Of a stretch of 64,000 nucleotides of DNA, positions 1 through 8,377 are shown in pieces. The DNA lies in contig NZ_CP085876.1 of NCBI RefSeq assembly GCF_013284245.2, forward strand, positions 4,924,001 through 4,988,000, read 5' to 3'. Positions within the stretch are counted from its first letter, which is position 1. Every line of letters begins with the position of its first letter. The notes beneath the pieces are model-generated. The model was given only the letters and a program-made list of their open reading frames with translations, was not told where the DNA came from and made no database searches. A program made the position numbers and the translations under genes. This DNA comes from Brevibacillus sp. DP1.3A. GTDB lineage: Bacteria > Bacillota > Bacilli > Brevibacillales > Brevibacillaceae.

Positions 1-30
1 CGTTTGTTTCAACACAACCACGATATTCAT
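1..30 (-). CDS. etfB: Electron transfer flavoprotein beta subunit (N-terminal fragment)
   Basis: Only the first ten codons lie in the window (reading MNIVVVLKQT, then the edge). A strong ribosome-binding site (AAGGAGGAGG) precedes the ATG at position 30. The MNIVVVLKQT start is typical of EtfB, and the gene follows fadB exactly as in the B. subtilis lcfA-fadR-fadB-etfB-etfA operon. EtfB with EtfA would carry electrons from acyl-CoA dehydrogenases to the membrane quinone pool. The assignment rests on ten residues plus context. Confidence 0.8.
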   Translation of the reverse strand, partial: MNIVVVLKQT

Positions 31-82
31 CAGGATGCCTCCTCCTTAGTGGTACCTCATACTTGTGAAGCTATATGCTTAA

Positions 83-856
83 CTACCGATCTGCGAATTG
101 CGGCTTGCGCTTCTCGAGAAAAGCAGTCACGCCTTCTTTTACGTCCTCCGTCGCGAATGCATCGCCAAATAGCTTTGCTTCTTGCTCCAAGCCTTGTGAC
201 AACGAAAGCTCCGTTGTGTTATGGATGGACGCTAGGGCAAGCTTCAGGGTAATCGCGCTCTTACTTGCGAAAACAGCCGCCAGCTTTTGCGCTTCTGCAA
301 GCAACTGCTCTACGGGATAAACCGCTTCCACAAGACCGATACGCAGAGCTTCCTCGCCACCGATCATCTCAGATGTAAGAATCATTTGTGTCGCTTTGCC
401 ACGACCAACCAGACGTGGTAGACGTTGCGTACCACCGTAGCCAGGAATGAGTCCGAGATTCAACTCAGGCAGCCCGAGTTTGGCTTCAGGTGCTGCAAAG
501 CGGATATGGCATGCCAACGCAAGCTCCAATCCTCCCCCAAGGCAAGCACCGTTAATTGCTGCAACGATTGGCTTCGGGAACGTTTCCAAGCGATTGAACA
601 ATGCTTGACCCTTCTTCGCCAGTTCTTCCGCATTATCCCGATTCAGTTGGGTAAATTCTTTGATGTCCGCTCCTGCAATGAAAAACCGACCTTCGCCAGT
701 CAAAACGATTGCTTTGATTTCATCGTTATTTTCCCACTGGTCCAAAAGTTCACTCAATTGACCGAGTACTGCTTGACTGAGTGCGTTAGCAGGCGGGTTG
801 CTAATCGTAACCGTAGCAACGCGATCAACGATTTCTACATTCCAATGCGACGCCAT
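83..856 (-). CDS. fadB: Enoyl-CoA hydratase/isomerase family protein (FadB-like)
   Basis: A 257-residue crotonase-fold protein that would hydrate trans-2-enoyl-CoA in beta-oxidation in the cytoplasm. Visible motifs are the oxyanion-hole segment AGADIKEF and both catalytic glutamates, one in GGGLELALAC and one in GLPELNLGLIPG. The length is normal for the family. The start at 856 (MASHWNVE) is chosen because a purine-rich ribosome-binding site (GGGGGGAGAGGA) lies just upstream; the frame stays open further upstream but without such a signal. It lies between fadR and etfB on the same strand, matching the B. subtilis fatty-acid degradation operon. Confidence 0.9.
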   Translation of the reverse strand: MASHWNVEIVDRVATVTISNPPANALSQAVLGQLSELLDQWENNDEIKAIVLTGEGRFFIAGADIKEFTQLNRDNAEELAKKGQALFNRLETFPKPIVAAINGACLGGGLELALACHIRFAAPEAKLGLPELNLGLIPGYGGTQRLPRLVGRGKATQMILTSEMIGGEEALRIGLVEAVYPVEQLLAEAQKLAAVFASKSAITLKLALASIHNTTELSLSQGLEQEAKLFGDAFATEDVKEGVTAFLEKRKPQFADR

Positions 857-939
857 TCCTCTCCCCCCAAACTCTCCCCATATATAAAAACAGCTACTTT
901 TTAATCCGAGCGATCGCTCAGTCTTACTGTTTCCATTGT

Positions 940-953
940 AACAAACGTTTTCA
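940..953 (-). promoter_or_regulatory. Possible degenerate cre (CcpA) site upstream of fadB
   Basis: On the minus strand the sequence TGAAAACGTTTGTT keeps the left half and centre of the cre consensus TGWAANCGNTNWCA but loses the last three positions. It lies between fadR and fadB, next to a TACAAT box. It could be chance. Confidence 0.25.
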
Positions 954-973
954 TGCAAAAAAAGCTTTTCTTT

Positions 974-1564
974 TCATTCTTTTCCCTTCATACCAAGCAG
1001 GAAGAGGTTATGAATGGAATCAACATAAGAGACAAGGTCGTACTTGCACTGTTTCATCACCCAAGATGTCGTCACTTCGTCCAGCGTTCCAAAAATCATT
1101 TTTCGCGTAATCCGCACCTCGAGATCGGATCGGAATACGCCCTGTTCCATACCCTCTACGATCACTTCGTCAATGAGGTTGAAATACTGCTTCATCACGT
1201 TGCCGATTCCTTCACTAATGATCGGACTGGATTGGCGTAGCTCGATTTGCGTCACTTTTGCCAGATCATGGTCCATAGATAGCTGGCTCAAGTGTGCATG
1301 AATGAGTACATACAGCTTTTGCTCAATGGTCGTCGCTTCCGAAATGCGTTTGCGGTTTGTCTCCACAAACAGGCCCATCTTTTCGTTAAACAGTGAAATC
1401 AAAATATCATCCTTGTTTTCAAAATAGAGGTATATGGTGCCGTCTGCTACCTTCGCCTCTTTCGCAATTTTCGATACCTGGGCACTGTAATAGCCCTGTT
1501 TGGCGATTACTCGAACAGCAGCATCAATAATGGCTTGATACTTTTCCCCCGTTTTCTTTGCCAT
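974..1564 (-). CDS. fadR: TetR-family repressor of fatty acid degradation FadR
   Basis: A 196-residue TetR-family protein. The N-terminal helix-turn-helix (AVRVIAKQGYYSAQVSKIA, then ADGTIYLYFENKDDIL) and the ligand-binding half (QIELRQSSP, RKMIFGTLDEVTTSWVM) follow B. subtilis FadR closely. FadR represses beta-oxidation genes and is released by long-chain acyl-CoA. The ATG at 1564 has GGAGG six bases upstream; an earlier in-frame ATG lies inside that ribosome-binding site. The neighbours lcfA and fadB are its expected targets. A palindromic FadR-type box and a good sigma-A promoter sit directly upstream, so autoregulation is likely. Confidence 0.92.
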   Translation of the reverse strand: MAKKTGEKYQAIIDAAVRVIAKQGYYSAQVSKIAKEAKVADGTIYLYFENKDDILISLFNEKMGLFVETNRKRISEATTIEQKLYVLIHAHLSQLSMDHDLAKVTQIELRQSSPIISEGIGNVMKQYFNLIDEVIVEGMEQGVFRSDLEVRITRKMIFGTLDEVTTSWVMKQCKYDLVSYVDSIHNLFLLGMKGKE

Positions 1565-1599
1565 AACTACCTCCATGTTTACTAACATTGATGATGAAA

Positions 1600-1617
1600 T
1601 GAATGATCACTCATTCA
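1600..1617. promoter_or_regulatory. FadR operator
   Basis: The 18-bp site TGAATGATCACTCATTCA has heptamer arms TGAATGA/TCATTCA around a four-base centre, as in the B. subtilis FadR box TGAATGAMTANTCATTCA. It sits at about the start of transcription of the promoter at 1623-1651, a classic repressor position. Confidence 0.85.
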
Positions 1618-1622
1618 TAATT

Positions 1623-1651
1623 AGTGTAATACAGGGCCACTCCTCTGTCAA
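1623..1651 (-). promoter_or_regulatory. Sigma-A promoter of fadR
   Basis: Minus-strand TTGACA (1646-1651), a 17-base spacer and TACACT (1623-1628). The start point would fall at the edge of the FadR operator. It gives fadR-fadB-etf a promoter independent of lcfA. Confidence 0.75.
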
Positions 1652-1665
1652 TCGCAAGAGGTCAG

Positions 1666-1701
1666 CAAAAAAGGCCGCTTTCCGCCTGGGATCGCAAGCC
1701 T
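1666..1701 (-). terminator. Possible intrinsic terminator after lcfA
   Basis: In the minus-strand transcript AGGCUUGC can pair imperfectly with GCGGCCU, followed by six U. The stem has a bulge, so the call is modest. Termination here would separate lcfA from fadR. Confidence 0.45.
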
Positions 1702-1715
1702 CAAAACATCAGCTA

Positions 1716-3416
1716 CTAGCTCGTTTTGATTTCTTCCTGGGCTTCTCTTTTCTTCTTGTCTTCTTCTTGTAATTGACGACGTAATACTTTTCCGACCATG
1801 GTTTTGGGCAAATCTGTACGAATCTCGTATTGTCTCGGAATCTTATAGGCGGCAAGTCTCTGTCTGCAATGCGCTTCTAGATCCTCTTCACTCGCGAGCT
1901 GTCCATCCTTGAATACGACGTATGCTTTGACTGTTTCGCCCCGGTACGGATCTGGGACACCGATGACTGCTGCCTCCTGGATGGCGGGATGCTCAAACAG
2001 CACTTCTTCTACTTCGCGCGGATAAATATTGAAGCCACCGGCAATTATCATGTCTTTTTTGCGATCTACGATATAGAAATAGCCGTTGTCGTCCATATAG
2101 CCCATATCTCCCGTCAAAAACCAGCCATCCTTCAATACGGCAGCGGTATCTTCTGGGCGATTCCAATAGCCGAGCATGACTTGGGGTCCTTTTACGGCCA
2201 ACTCCCCGACCTCGCCTTGGGGCATCGCTTCTCCTGTTGCCGTATCCACAATTCGGCAATCCGTATCTGGCCATGGCATTCCGATGCTTCCGGTAATGCC
2301 TTTTTCCCAAATGGGATTAGAATGTGTTACAGGAGAAGCCTCCGTCATCCCGTAACCCTCGACCAGCTTGCCGCCCGTCAACTCCTCAAATTTGAGCTTG
2401 ACTTCGATCGGCAACGGGGCTGATCCACTGACACATGCGTCGATGGAAGAAAGATCATGCTTCTTCAAGTCCGGGTGGTTGATGAGACCGATATACATGG
2501 TGGGTGCCCCTGGGAAAAGAGTAGGCTTCCGTTTATCAATCATTTCAAATATTTGTTTCACGTCGAATTTGGGAACGAGAATAATTTCTGCTGCGATACA
2601 AATGCCTTTGTTCATCACGGTAGTCATCCCATACACGTGGAACAGTGGGAGCACACACAGAATCCGTTCCTGTCCCTTTTTCAGCTTGTAAAGGACCGCT
2701 TGGCACTGGACTGCATTCGCAATGAGGTTGGCGTGCGTCAGCATGACGCCTTTGGCAACACCTGTTGTCCCCCCTGTATACTGGAGGAGTGCGATGTCCT
2801 GGGTCGGATCGACTGGTACTTCAACAGGCTTGGTAGCGCTTTCTTTTAATACAGAAAGAAAAGGCTCAATATCTGCGCTGTATGTAACCTGCGGATTTTG
2901 TCCTTGTTTCTTCTGCACGAACGGATATAGCCATTTTTTCAATAAGGGAAGGAAATCGCCAATGCTTGTGATGATGATTCGTTGAAGTGAGGTAGATGCA
3001 CGGACTTGGGTAACACGTTTGTACAACAAATCCAGTGTGATGATGGTCTCGGCGCCTGAATCGTTCATTTGGTGAATCAATTCTCGCTCGGTATACAGCG
3101 GGTTGGTCATGACCACGATCGCGCCTGCAAAAAGCGCTCCGTAGTAGCTGATGACGGCTTGAGGAGTATTTGGCAGCATAATCGCCACGCGGTCGCCTTT
3201 CTTTACACCGCGCTTGATCAATGCATTGGCAAATTGGTATGACAACTGCAAAAGCTCTCGATACGTAATGCTTTTTCCCATGAAATAGATCGCGTTACTG
3301 TCTGGATACATAGCTGCAGACTGCTCCAGAAAATGCGTCAAAGGAACACGGGGGTAATCCAATGACGGCGCAGTTTCGGGCGGGTAATTGGCAATCCAAG
3401 GCTTGGCATTTGACAT
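1716..3416 (-). CDS. lcfA: Long-chain fatty-acid-CoA ligase
   Basis: A 566-residue ANL-superfamily acyl-CoA synthetase that activates long-chain fatty acids to acyl-CoA using ATP. Visible in order: the P-loop YTGGTTGVAKG, the A5 motif YGMTEASP, the hinge region GDMGYMDDNGYFYIVDRKKD followed by GGFNIYP, and the C-terminal catalytic lysine in PKTMVGKVLRR. Length is normal. The start at 3416 (MSNAKPW) has GGAGGG seven bases upstream; an upstream in-frame ATG overlaps that site. It is the first gene of the fatty-acid degradation block, as in B. subtilis. Confidence 0.92.
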   Translation of the reverse strand: MSNAKPWIANYPPETAPSLDYPRVPLTHFLEQSAAMYPDSNAIYFMGKSITYRELLQLSYQFANALIKRGVKKGDRVAIMLPNTPQAVISYYGALFAGAIVVMTNPLYTERELIHQMNDSGAETIITLDLLYKRVTQVRASTSLQRIIITSIGDFLPLLKKWLYPFVQKKQGQNPQVTYSADIEPFLSVLKESATKPVEVPVDPTQDIALLQYTGGTTGVAKGVMLTHANLIANAVQCQAVLYKLKKGQERILCVLPLFHVYGMTTVMNKGICIAAEIILVPKFDVKQIFEMIDKRKPTLFPGAPTMYIGLINHPDLKKHDLSSIDACVSGSAPLPIEVKLKFEELTGGKLVEGYGMTEASPVTHSNPIWEKGITGSIGMPWPDTDCRIVDTATGEAMPQGEVGELAVKGPQVMLGYWNRPEDTAAVLKDGWFLTGDMGYMDDNGYFYIVDRKKDMIIAGGFNIYPREVEEVLFEHPAIQEAAVIGVPDPYRGETVKAYVVFKDGQLASEEDLEAHCRQRLAAYKIPRQYEIRTDLPKTMVGKVLRRQLQEEDKKKREAQEEIKTS

Positions 3417-3487
3417 GGTCATTCCCTCCATCCCTTAAATGGCCTTGCCTCCCTATGATCTACATTCATAATCTCTTCCTAATGACT

Positions 3488-3517
3488 ATTGTATTCGAAA
3501 CATATTCAATTTTCCAA
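3488..3517 (-). promoter_or_regulatory. Sigma-A promoter of lcfA
   Basis: Minus-strand TTGGAA (3512-3517), an 18-base spacer and TACAAT (3488-3493). Bases just downstream of the -10 on the plus strand (TAATGACTA) resemble one half of a FadR box; the other half is poor. Confidence 0.6.
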
Positions 3518-3559
3518 CTAAAATCATGTACTTTCCATCTGGGACAAGACCATTCGACG

Positions 3560-3595
3560 AAAAAAAGGACGCAGCCCTTGATGAAAGCCGTGTCC
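3560..3595 (-). terminator. Intrinsic terminator after the LCP gene
   Basis: GGACACGGCTT pairs with GGGCTGCGTCC (one mismatch, several G-U pairs) around a short loop, followed by seven T in the minus-strand reading. It lies 24 bases past the LCP stop codon. Confidence 0.75.
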
Positions 3596-3618
3596 TCTGC
3601 CCTTATGCTCTATATGTC

Positions 3619-4608
3619 TTACCGTGTTACTTCCTTGATAATTTGCTGGCGTGCTCTTTCCCGTTCAGCTGTGGGGACGAGATGATACCAGCCAACGATG
3701 CCATTATGCCAAATGCGCTCATCCTGCCCGACCAATGTATCAGCTTGAATGGAGTTCGGAGTGCCATCGCCATAGGACAATAACAGAGAGGCGATTTCCT
3801 GCTCCGTGAGGTCCGTTTTCACATACTGACCCAGAATTTCCATGAGTGAAAATGCCTTGGTATACACTTGGAACGAGGTGCCTTTAGAAGCCAACGCTTT
3901 GAGAATCTCCTGCTGTCGGTCAATCCGCATGTAATCACTGTCTTCCTTGCCAAGATCACTTTTGCGATAACGAGCGTAATCCAATGCCTGCTCACCTGAT
4001 AAAGTCTGCAGCCCTGGTTGAATGTCGATGTACGTGTCGTCGCTCGGATCGCTGTACTTCATTCGTTTCTTCACATCGACAGTGACACCTCCCAGCTCGT
4101 CCACAATTTGACGGAAGCCATCGAAATCTACGGAGATATACCGATCAATTTTTAGTTGTAAAAATTTTTCCAGCGATTCTTTCACCATTTTTGGACCACC
4201 AAAAGCCATCGCATGGTTCACCTTGTCGTATCCTTTTCCCGGGAGCTCCATGTAGCTGTCACGCGGAATCGCCAAAAGGTAGACGGATTGCTTCCCGGGA
4301 TGAATCGCCGCAAGCATCATTGTATCTGAACGTGCACTTTCCCCGTCTCGACTATCCACACCAAGAAGTAGGGCGACGAAAGGCTTCAATGGTTCTGTTC
4401 CTGTCAAAAGATCACGTGGAGGAAGGGAAACAGCTGCCTGTTTTGCGCTCCCTTTGGCTCCATCAATCGGAGCATACCACTGATTTGTCATTTGCTTATA
4501 TTGATAGGCACTGTAGGCAACCAGCAGCAACGCCCCGATCGCCAAACAGGATAAGGTATGAAACGCAATCTGTTTTCCATGTCGCTTGAAAAATGACCAT
4601 ATAAACAT
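3619..4608 (-). CDS. LytR-CpsA-Psr (LCP) family wall-polymer ligase
   Basis: A 329-residue membrane-anchored enzyme of the LCP family, which transfers undecaprenyl-linked wall polymers (teichoic acid or other secondary polymers) to peptidoglycan on the outer membrane face. There is one N-terminal membrane segment after MFIWSFFKRHGKQ. The LCP domain shows LLLGVDSRDG, SDTMML, AIPRDSYMELP, KVNHAMAFGG and the arginine cluster in ALDYARYRKSD and MRIDRQQEIL. The start at 4608 has GGGGGAGG seven bases upstream. It resembles B. subtilis TagT/TagU/TagV. The polymer genes a few kilobases away make a secondary wall polymer a plausible substrate, but that is inference. Confidence 0.88.
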   Translation of the reverse strand: MFIWSFFKRHGKQIAFHTLSCLAIGALLLVAYSAYQYKQMTNQWYAPIDGAKGSAKQAAVSLPPRDLLTGTEPLKPFVALLLGVDSRDGESARSDTMMLAAIHPGKQSVYLLAIPRDSYMELPGKGYDKVNHAMAFGGPKMVKESLEKFLQLKIDRYISVDFDGFRQIVDELGGVTVDVKKRMKYSDPSDDTYIDIQPGLQTLSGEQALDYARYRKSDLGKEDSDYMRIDRQQEILKALASKGTSFQVYTKAFSLMEILGQYVKTDLTEQEIASLLLSYGDGTPNSIQADTLVGQDERIWHNGIVGWYHLVPTAERERARQQIIKEVTR

Positions 4609-4661
4609 GACAAAGCCTCCCCCTTTGCTTCCATTTTTAACAGGGGAGACCTCGTTTAAAC

Positions 4662-5837
4662 CTATGTGCGTTCGACAACCATCGCCATACCCATCCCGCC
4701 GCCAACACAAAGGGCAGCCAAGCCTCGTTTCAACTGTCGCCGCTTCATTTCGTGCAGCAAGGTTACGACAATTCGGCAGCCAGTAGAACCGACAGGGTGA
4801 CCTAGCGCGATGCCGCTTCCGTTCACATTCGTTATTTCTCGCGGTAGCTCTAGCAGTTTTTCCACGGCGAGGTATTGCGCGGCAAAGGCTTCGTTCACTT
4901 CGATCAGTTCGATATCCGCGAGCGTCAAACCGGCTTTTGCCAATGCACGCTTCACTGCTGGAACGGGTCCATATCCCATCAAATCAGGCTCTACCCCCGC
5001 TACCGCCCACGAGACAATTCTGCCGAGTGGTTCGATACCGAGCTCTCTCGCTTTTCCTTCTTTCATCAAAACGGCTGCGGACGCTCCGTCGTTGAGCCCG
5101 GAGGCATTGCCTGGCGTCACTGTACCATTGTCACGAAAACTGGGTCTTAGCTTCGCGAGACTTTCCAAGGTCACTCCCCTGCGAGGGAATTCGTCTTCCG
5201 TTACGACGATTTCTTCGGAGCGCTTTTTAATTGGGACCCCGATAATTTCTTCGGCAAACATACCGCTGTCTATGGCGCGGATTGCGTTTTGCTGACTGCG
5301 CAAGGCAATCTCATCTGACTCCTCGCGCGTGATCCCATAACGATCGACCAGACGTTCTGCCGTCTCGCCCATCAGGATTTGATGGTGGGGGTCTGTTAAC
5401 AACTCCCACATCGCATCGGTCATTTCCCCATGTGTTAATCGTTTGCCCCAGCGCGCATTTTTCAGGACATACGGGGCGTTGCTCATGCTCTCTACGCCGC
5501 CTGCCAAGACGATTTCACTGTCGCCTAAAAGGATTTGGGAAGCGCCGCTCGCAATCGCTTGCATGCCGGACGCACATTGACGTTGAATCGTGAAGCCCGT
5601 CACTTCTTTCCCCAATCCTGCATCCAATGCTGCCACTCGCGCTATGTTCGGCTCGTCTGTACGTTGAATGCAATTTCCTAAAATGACTTCATCGATTTGA
5701 GAAGCTTCCAGGCCAGATCGAGCCATGACACCACGAATGACGGTTTCTGCCAGCTTGCGAGCGCTTACATCTTTCAGGACACCACCAAACGTACCGATTG
5801 GCGTACGTCCGGCAGCAGCAATGACAACCTGCTCCAT
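4662..5837 (-). CDS. Acetyl-CoA C-acetyltransferase (thiolase)
   Basis: A 391-residue thiolase of normal length. The nucleophilic Cys88 lies in QRQCASGMQA, and the C-terminal catalytic His and Cys lie in ALGHPVGSTGCR and LCVGGGMGMA. It would condense two acetyl-CoA to acetoacetyl-CoA or cleave 3-ketoacyl-CoA. The ATG at 5837 has GGAGGGG upstream. It lies near the fatty-acid degradation block but is separated from it by the LCP gene and that gene's terminator. Whether it acts in degradation or in synthesis cannot be read from the sequence. Confidence 0.9.
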   Translation of the reverse strand: MEQVVIAAAGRTPIGTFGGVLKDVSARKLAETVIRGVMARSGLEASQIDEVILGNCIQRTDEPNIARVAALDAGLGKEVTGFTIQRQCASGMQAIASGASQILLGDSEIVLAGGVESMSNAPYVLKNARWGKRLTHGEMTDAMWELLTDPHHQILMGETAERLVDRYGITREESDEIALRSQQNAIRAIDSGMFAEEIIGVPIKKRSEEIVVTEDEFPRRGVTLESLAKLRPSFRDNGTVTPGNASGLNDGASAAVLMKEGKARELGIEPLGRIVSWAVAGVEPDLMGYGPVPAVKRALAKAGLTLADIELIEVNEAFAAQYLAVEKLLELPREITNVNGSGIALGHPVGSTGCRIVVTLLHEMKRRQLKRGLAALCVGGGMGMAMVVERT

Positions 5838-5901
5838 TGGTTTTCCCCTCCATTGAGTAACCTTTTTCTTTATTGTCTCACACGGAAGTTACAGGACGGT
5901 T

Positions 5902-6825
5902 CTAAGCGATGTTTTTCAATACAACGGTGACCCATTCGTCTTGTTGACTTTCTTTCTCTACTTGGAAGCCTGCCTGTTCAAATGTGGCGATGACAGCTTC
6001 CCGATTCCATTCGACAATTCCGGAGAGAATCAAAGTTCCTCCAGGTGCCATTCGTTCCGTAATCATCGGAAGCATCGCGACATTTTCATCGCCTCCGATG
6101 TTGACCAGAATGACATCAGCTTGGTCAGGCAATTGGGATTTCACTGCGTCCTCGCTCGCATCTCCAATCACGACTTGTACAGCGTGGTCAGGAAGGTGGT
6201 TATTCGTCGCATTGACGAGAATCTGATACTCGCTTTGTGGATTAATATCAACGGCCCACACAGGATGCTTCGTTCCATTCAAAGCGCAGTACAAAGAGAG
6301 AATTCCTGAGCCAGCTCCTATATCAATGACTTGCTTACCCTCCAGATCCATTTCTTGCAAAAACAAAAGAATGTCCTGCGTCGTTCCATGATAGCCAGTT
6401 CCGAAGGCTGCACCTGGATCGATCCATAGGATATGCCGAGCTGACTCCAGCGCTGCGGGGTCCGTCCACGTTGGTGCCACCCACCAGTCTCCTATCTTGA
6501 CTTCCCGGAACTCATCTTTCCACGATTCATTTTCTTCAGCTACGAGTTCTACTTCTTTTATGGTGACTTGTCCATTCCAGCGTTGAATGTAGGTCTTCAG
6601 GCGAGCTACATGCTCCTCTTCAAGATCGTTCTGGGGTTCAAACAAATAGCCAACAAGTGGACCTTCCGTATTTTCTGCGTAATCATATCCGTTTTCCGTT
6701 GTCAGTACTTCGATTTGCGGTTCGATCCAGCCAAGCGTGTAGGAGCTGGTCAAAACCTCTGCCACAAATAAATCCTCAATCTCTGGTTCCACTAGTAATG
6801 TGTATTTGAGCCACATGCTTTCCAT
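5902..6825 (-). CDS. PrmA-like SAM-dependent methyltransferase
   Basis: About 307 residues related to ribosomal protein L11 methyltransferase. The SAM-binding motif I reads VIDIGAGSGILSLY, the acidic loop is AVDINPQ, and the region corresponding to the PrmA catalytic site is DVILVNIGGDE. The N-terminal half (YTLLVEPEIEDLFVAEVL) resembles the PrmA substrate-recognition domain but is divergent. Canonical prmA in Firmicutes normally lies next to dnaJ and rsmE; here it sits beside a thiolase, so this may be a paralogue with another protein substrate. The start at 6825 (MESMWLKY) has AAGGAG eleven bases upstream; 6816 is the alternative. Confidence 0.75.
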   Translation of the reverse strand: MESMWLKYTLLVEPEIEDLFVAEVLTSSYTLGWIEPQIEVLTTENGYDYAENTEGPLVGYLFEPQNDLEEEHVARLKTYIQRWNGQVTIKEVELVAEENESWKDEFREVKIGDWWVAPTWTDPAALESARHILWIDPGAAFGTGYHGTTQDILLFLQEMDLEGKQVIDIGAGSGILSLYCALNGTKHPVWAVDINPQSEYQILVNATNNHLPDHAVQVVIGDASEDAVKSQLPDQADVILVNIGGDENVAMLPMITERMAPGGTLILSGIVEWNREAVIATFEQAGFQVEKESQQDEWVTVVLKNIA

Positions 6826-6965
6826 GATGAAAAATGCTCCTTCCCTTTTGCTGTTATTCGCCCCTATTCTTGCGGACATCTATTCACTTATATGTGGATG
6901 GCAAGGATGATAGAGAACATGGTATGATAGTAGAATGGACTAACATAACCGCAGGGAGGCTTACC

Positions 6966-7085
6966 ATGTTTGACGAATTTTTTTACCGTCGCCGCAAAAA
7001 TAAGGGGCTATTCATCGTCATGATTGCCCTCATTGTTCTTGGCATCGGCATGTTCGGTATGGGTTTCCTCTATATGTTCTCGTAA
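6966..7085 (+). CDS. Small single-pass membrane protein (39 residues)
   Basis: A short ORF beginning at the ATG at 6966 with GGGAGG six bases upstream. The product starts with a charged segment (MFDEFFYRRRKNKG) followed by one hydrophobic helix of about 22 residues ending in LYMFS. The layout suggests a cytoplasmic basic N-terminus and a membrane anchor. I do not recognise a family. It is divergent from the PrmA-like gene and precedes csaB by 170 bases. A possible -10 (TATGAT, 6923-6928) lies upstream without a clear -35. Confidence 0.65.
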   Translation: MFDEFFYRRRKNKGLFIVMIALIVLGIGMFGMGFLYMFS

Positions 7086-7176
7086 GTCGGAACAACATCA
7101 TTATACCCTACGAACAGCGCTGCACCCACTGTATCCGTCCAAACAATTGGGGCGTGAAGTTTTCTACTGTGGTTGC

Positions 7177-7206
7177 TTTACTTCCCCTTGTTTACTCGAT
7201 TATACT
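7177..7206 (+). promoter_or_regulatory. Candidate sigma-A promoter of csaB
   Basis: TTTACT (7177-7182), an 18-base spacer and TATACT (7201-7206), about 50 bases before the csaB start. Confidence 0.5.
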
Positions 7207-7255
7207 TGAGAATGTATTTTTCCTGTACGTTTGATATAGAAAGAAGGTTCACTCC

Positions 7256-8353
7256 ATGTCGCGAATTCTCATCTCCGGGTACTACGGCTTTAATAATGCC
7301 GGAGACGATGTGGTCCTGTACGGCATCATCAGCTCTCTTAAGCGGGAACAACCAAATATCTCTCTCGCCGTCTTGTCCAATCAGCCTGATCGGACTGCGG
7401 AATTGTTCGGGATTGAAGCCTATAACCGCTGGAGCTTTGGAACCATCGTCCGCGAGCTTTCGCGAAGTGACATGCTGGTGATGGGCGGCGGTACACTGAT
7501 GCAGGATGTAACCAGTCCTCGCAGTGTCCTCTACTATTTGGGCATCGTCACCATTGCCAAGCTTTTAGGTAAACCCGTGGTCTTTTACGCACAAGGATTT
7601 GGCCCCATCCTCCAATCTCTCAGTCGCACGATGATTAAACGCGTGGTGAATCACGTCAACATCATCACAGTTCGCGACTACGAATCAGGTGAGGACTTCA
7701 AAGCCTGCGGCGTAAAAAAAGCCCCTATTTATATTACAGCTGACCCTGCTCTGACGATATCCCCAGACGATATTGCAGATCAACGGGGAAAAGAGCTGCT
7801 TCACGGTATGTTTGATGATCCTTCCAAGCCTTTAGTCGCCATCTCTGTCCGGGACTGGAAGCAGGAACAGCACTTCAAACAGAAGATAGCCCGAGCAGCA
7901 GATTGGTTTATCATGCGCGGATGGAATGTTCTCTTCCTGCCGATGCATGTCCCTAGCGATTTGGCACCGTCTCAGGAAATCATGGACCAGATGAGCCAAC
8001 CAGGAGCACGTCTTCTCGATGCGCCTGTCACTTTTCATGACATTATGTCCGTACTGAAGCAATGCAACTACGTCGTTGGTATGAGGCTTCACTCGCTTAT
8101 TCTTGCGTGCATGCTGCGAATCCCTTTTATCGGCATCTCCTACGATCCCAAAATTGATCGATTCGTAGAACGCGCTGGAATGCCCAATGCTGGTCATATT
8201 ACTGAACTCGATGAAACTACACTTTTGACCTTGCTCGCTGAAAAACTGGACAACCTCGATCACGAAATTGATGTGGTAACAAAGCATTCCCATCTGTTAG
8301 CAATCGAAGCTTCCAAAAGCAGTGAACTTGTTCTACAGGCGCTGCGTAAATAA
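7256..8353 (+). CDS. csaB: Polysaccharide pyruvyl transferase CsaB
   Basis: A 365-residue member of the polysaccharide pyruvyl transferase family. The conserved N-terminus ISGYYGFNNAGDD, the GGGTLMQD motif and the C-terminal VVGMRLHSLILA segment are present. CsaB adds pyruvate ketals to a wall-polymer sugar (ManNAc in Bacillus), creating the docking site for SLH-domain S-layer proteins. It starts at 7256 with a GAAGG ribosome-binding site. A methyltransferase gene follows 24 bases later on the same strand, so the two are probably co-transcribed. Its presence implies SLH-anchored surface proteins in this organism. Confidence 0.92.
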   Translation: MSRILISGYYGFNNAGDDVVLYGIISSLKREQPNISLAVLSNQPDRTAELFGIEAYNRWSFGTIVRELSRSDMLVMGGGTLMQDVTSPRSVLYYLGIVTIAKLLGKPVVFYAQGFGPILQSLSRTMIKRVVNHVNIITVRDYESGEDFKACGVKKAPIYITADPALTISPDDIADQRGKELLHGMFDDPSKPLVAISVRDWKQEQHFKQKIARAADWFIMRGWNVLFLPMHVPSDLAPSQEIMDQMSQPGARLLDAPVTFHDIMSVLKQCNYVVGMRLHSLILACMLRIPFIGISYDPKIDRFVERAGMPNAGHITELDETTLLTLLAEKLDNLDHEIDVVTKHSHLLAIEASKSSELVLQALRK

Positions 8354-8377
8354 GGCTGACCTGGAAAGGAGGACATC

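Noticed and set aside
905-920. Palindrome GAGCGATCGCTC between fadR and fadB as a second FadR operator
   Set aside because: It lacks the TGAATGA/TCATTCA arms and spacing of the FadR box; a short GC-rich palindrome of this kind can arise by chance.
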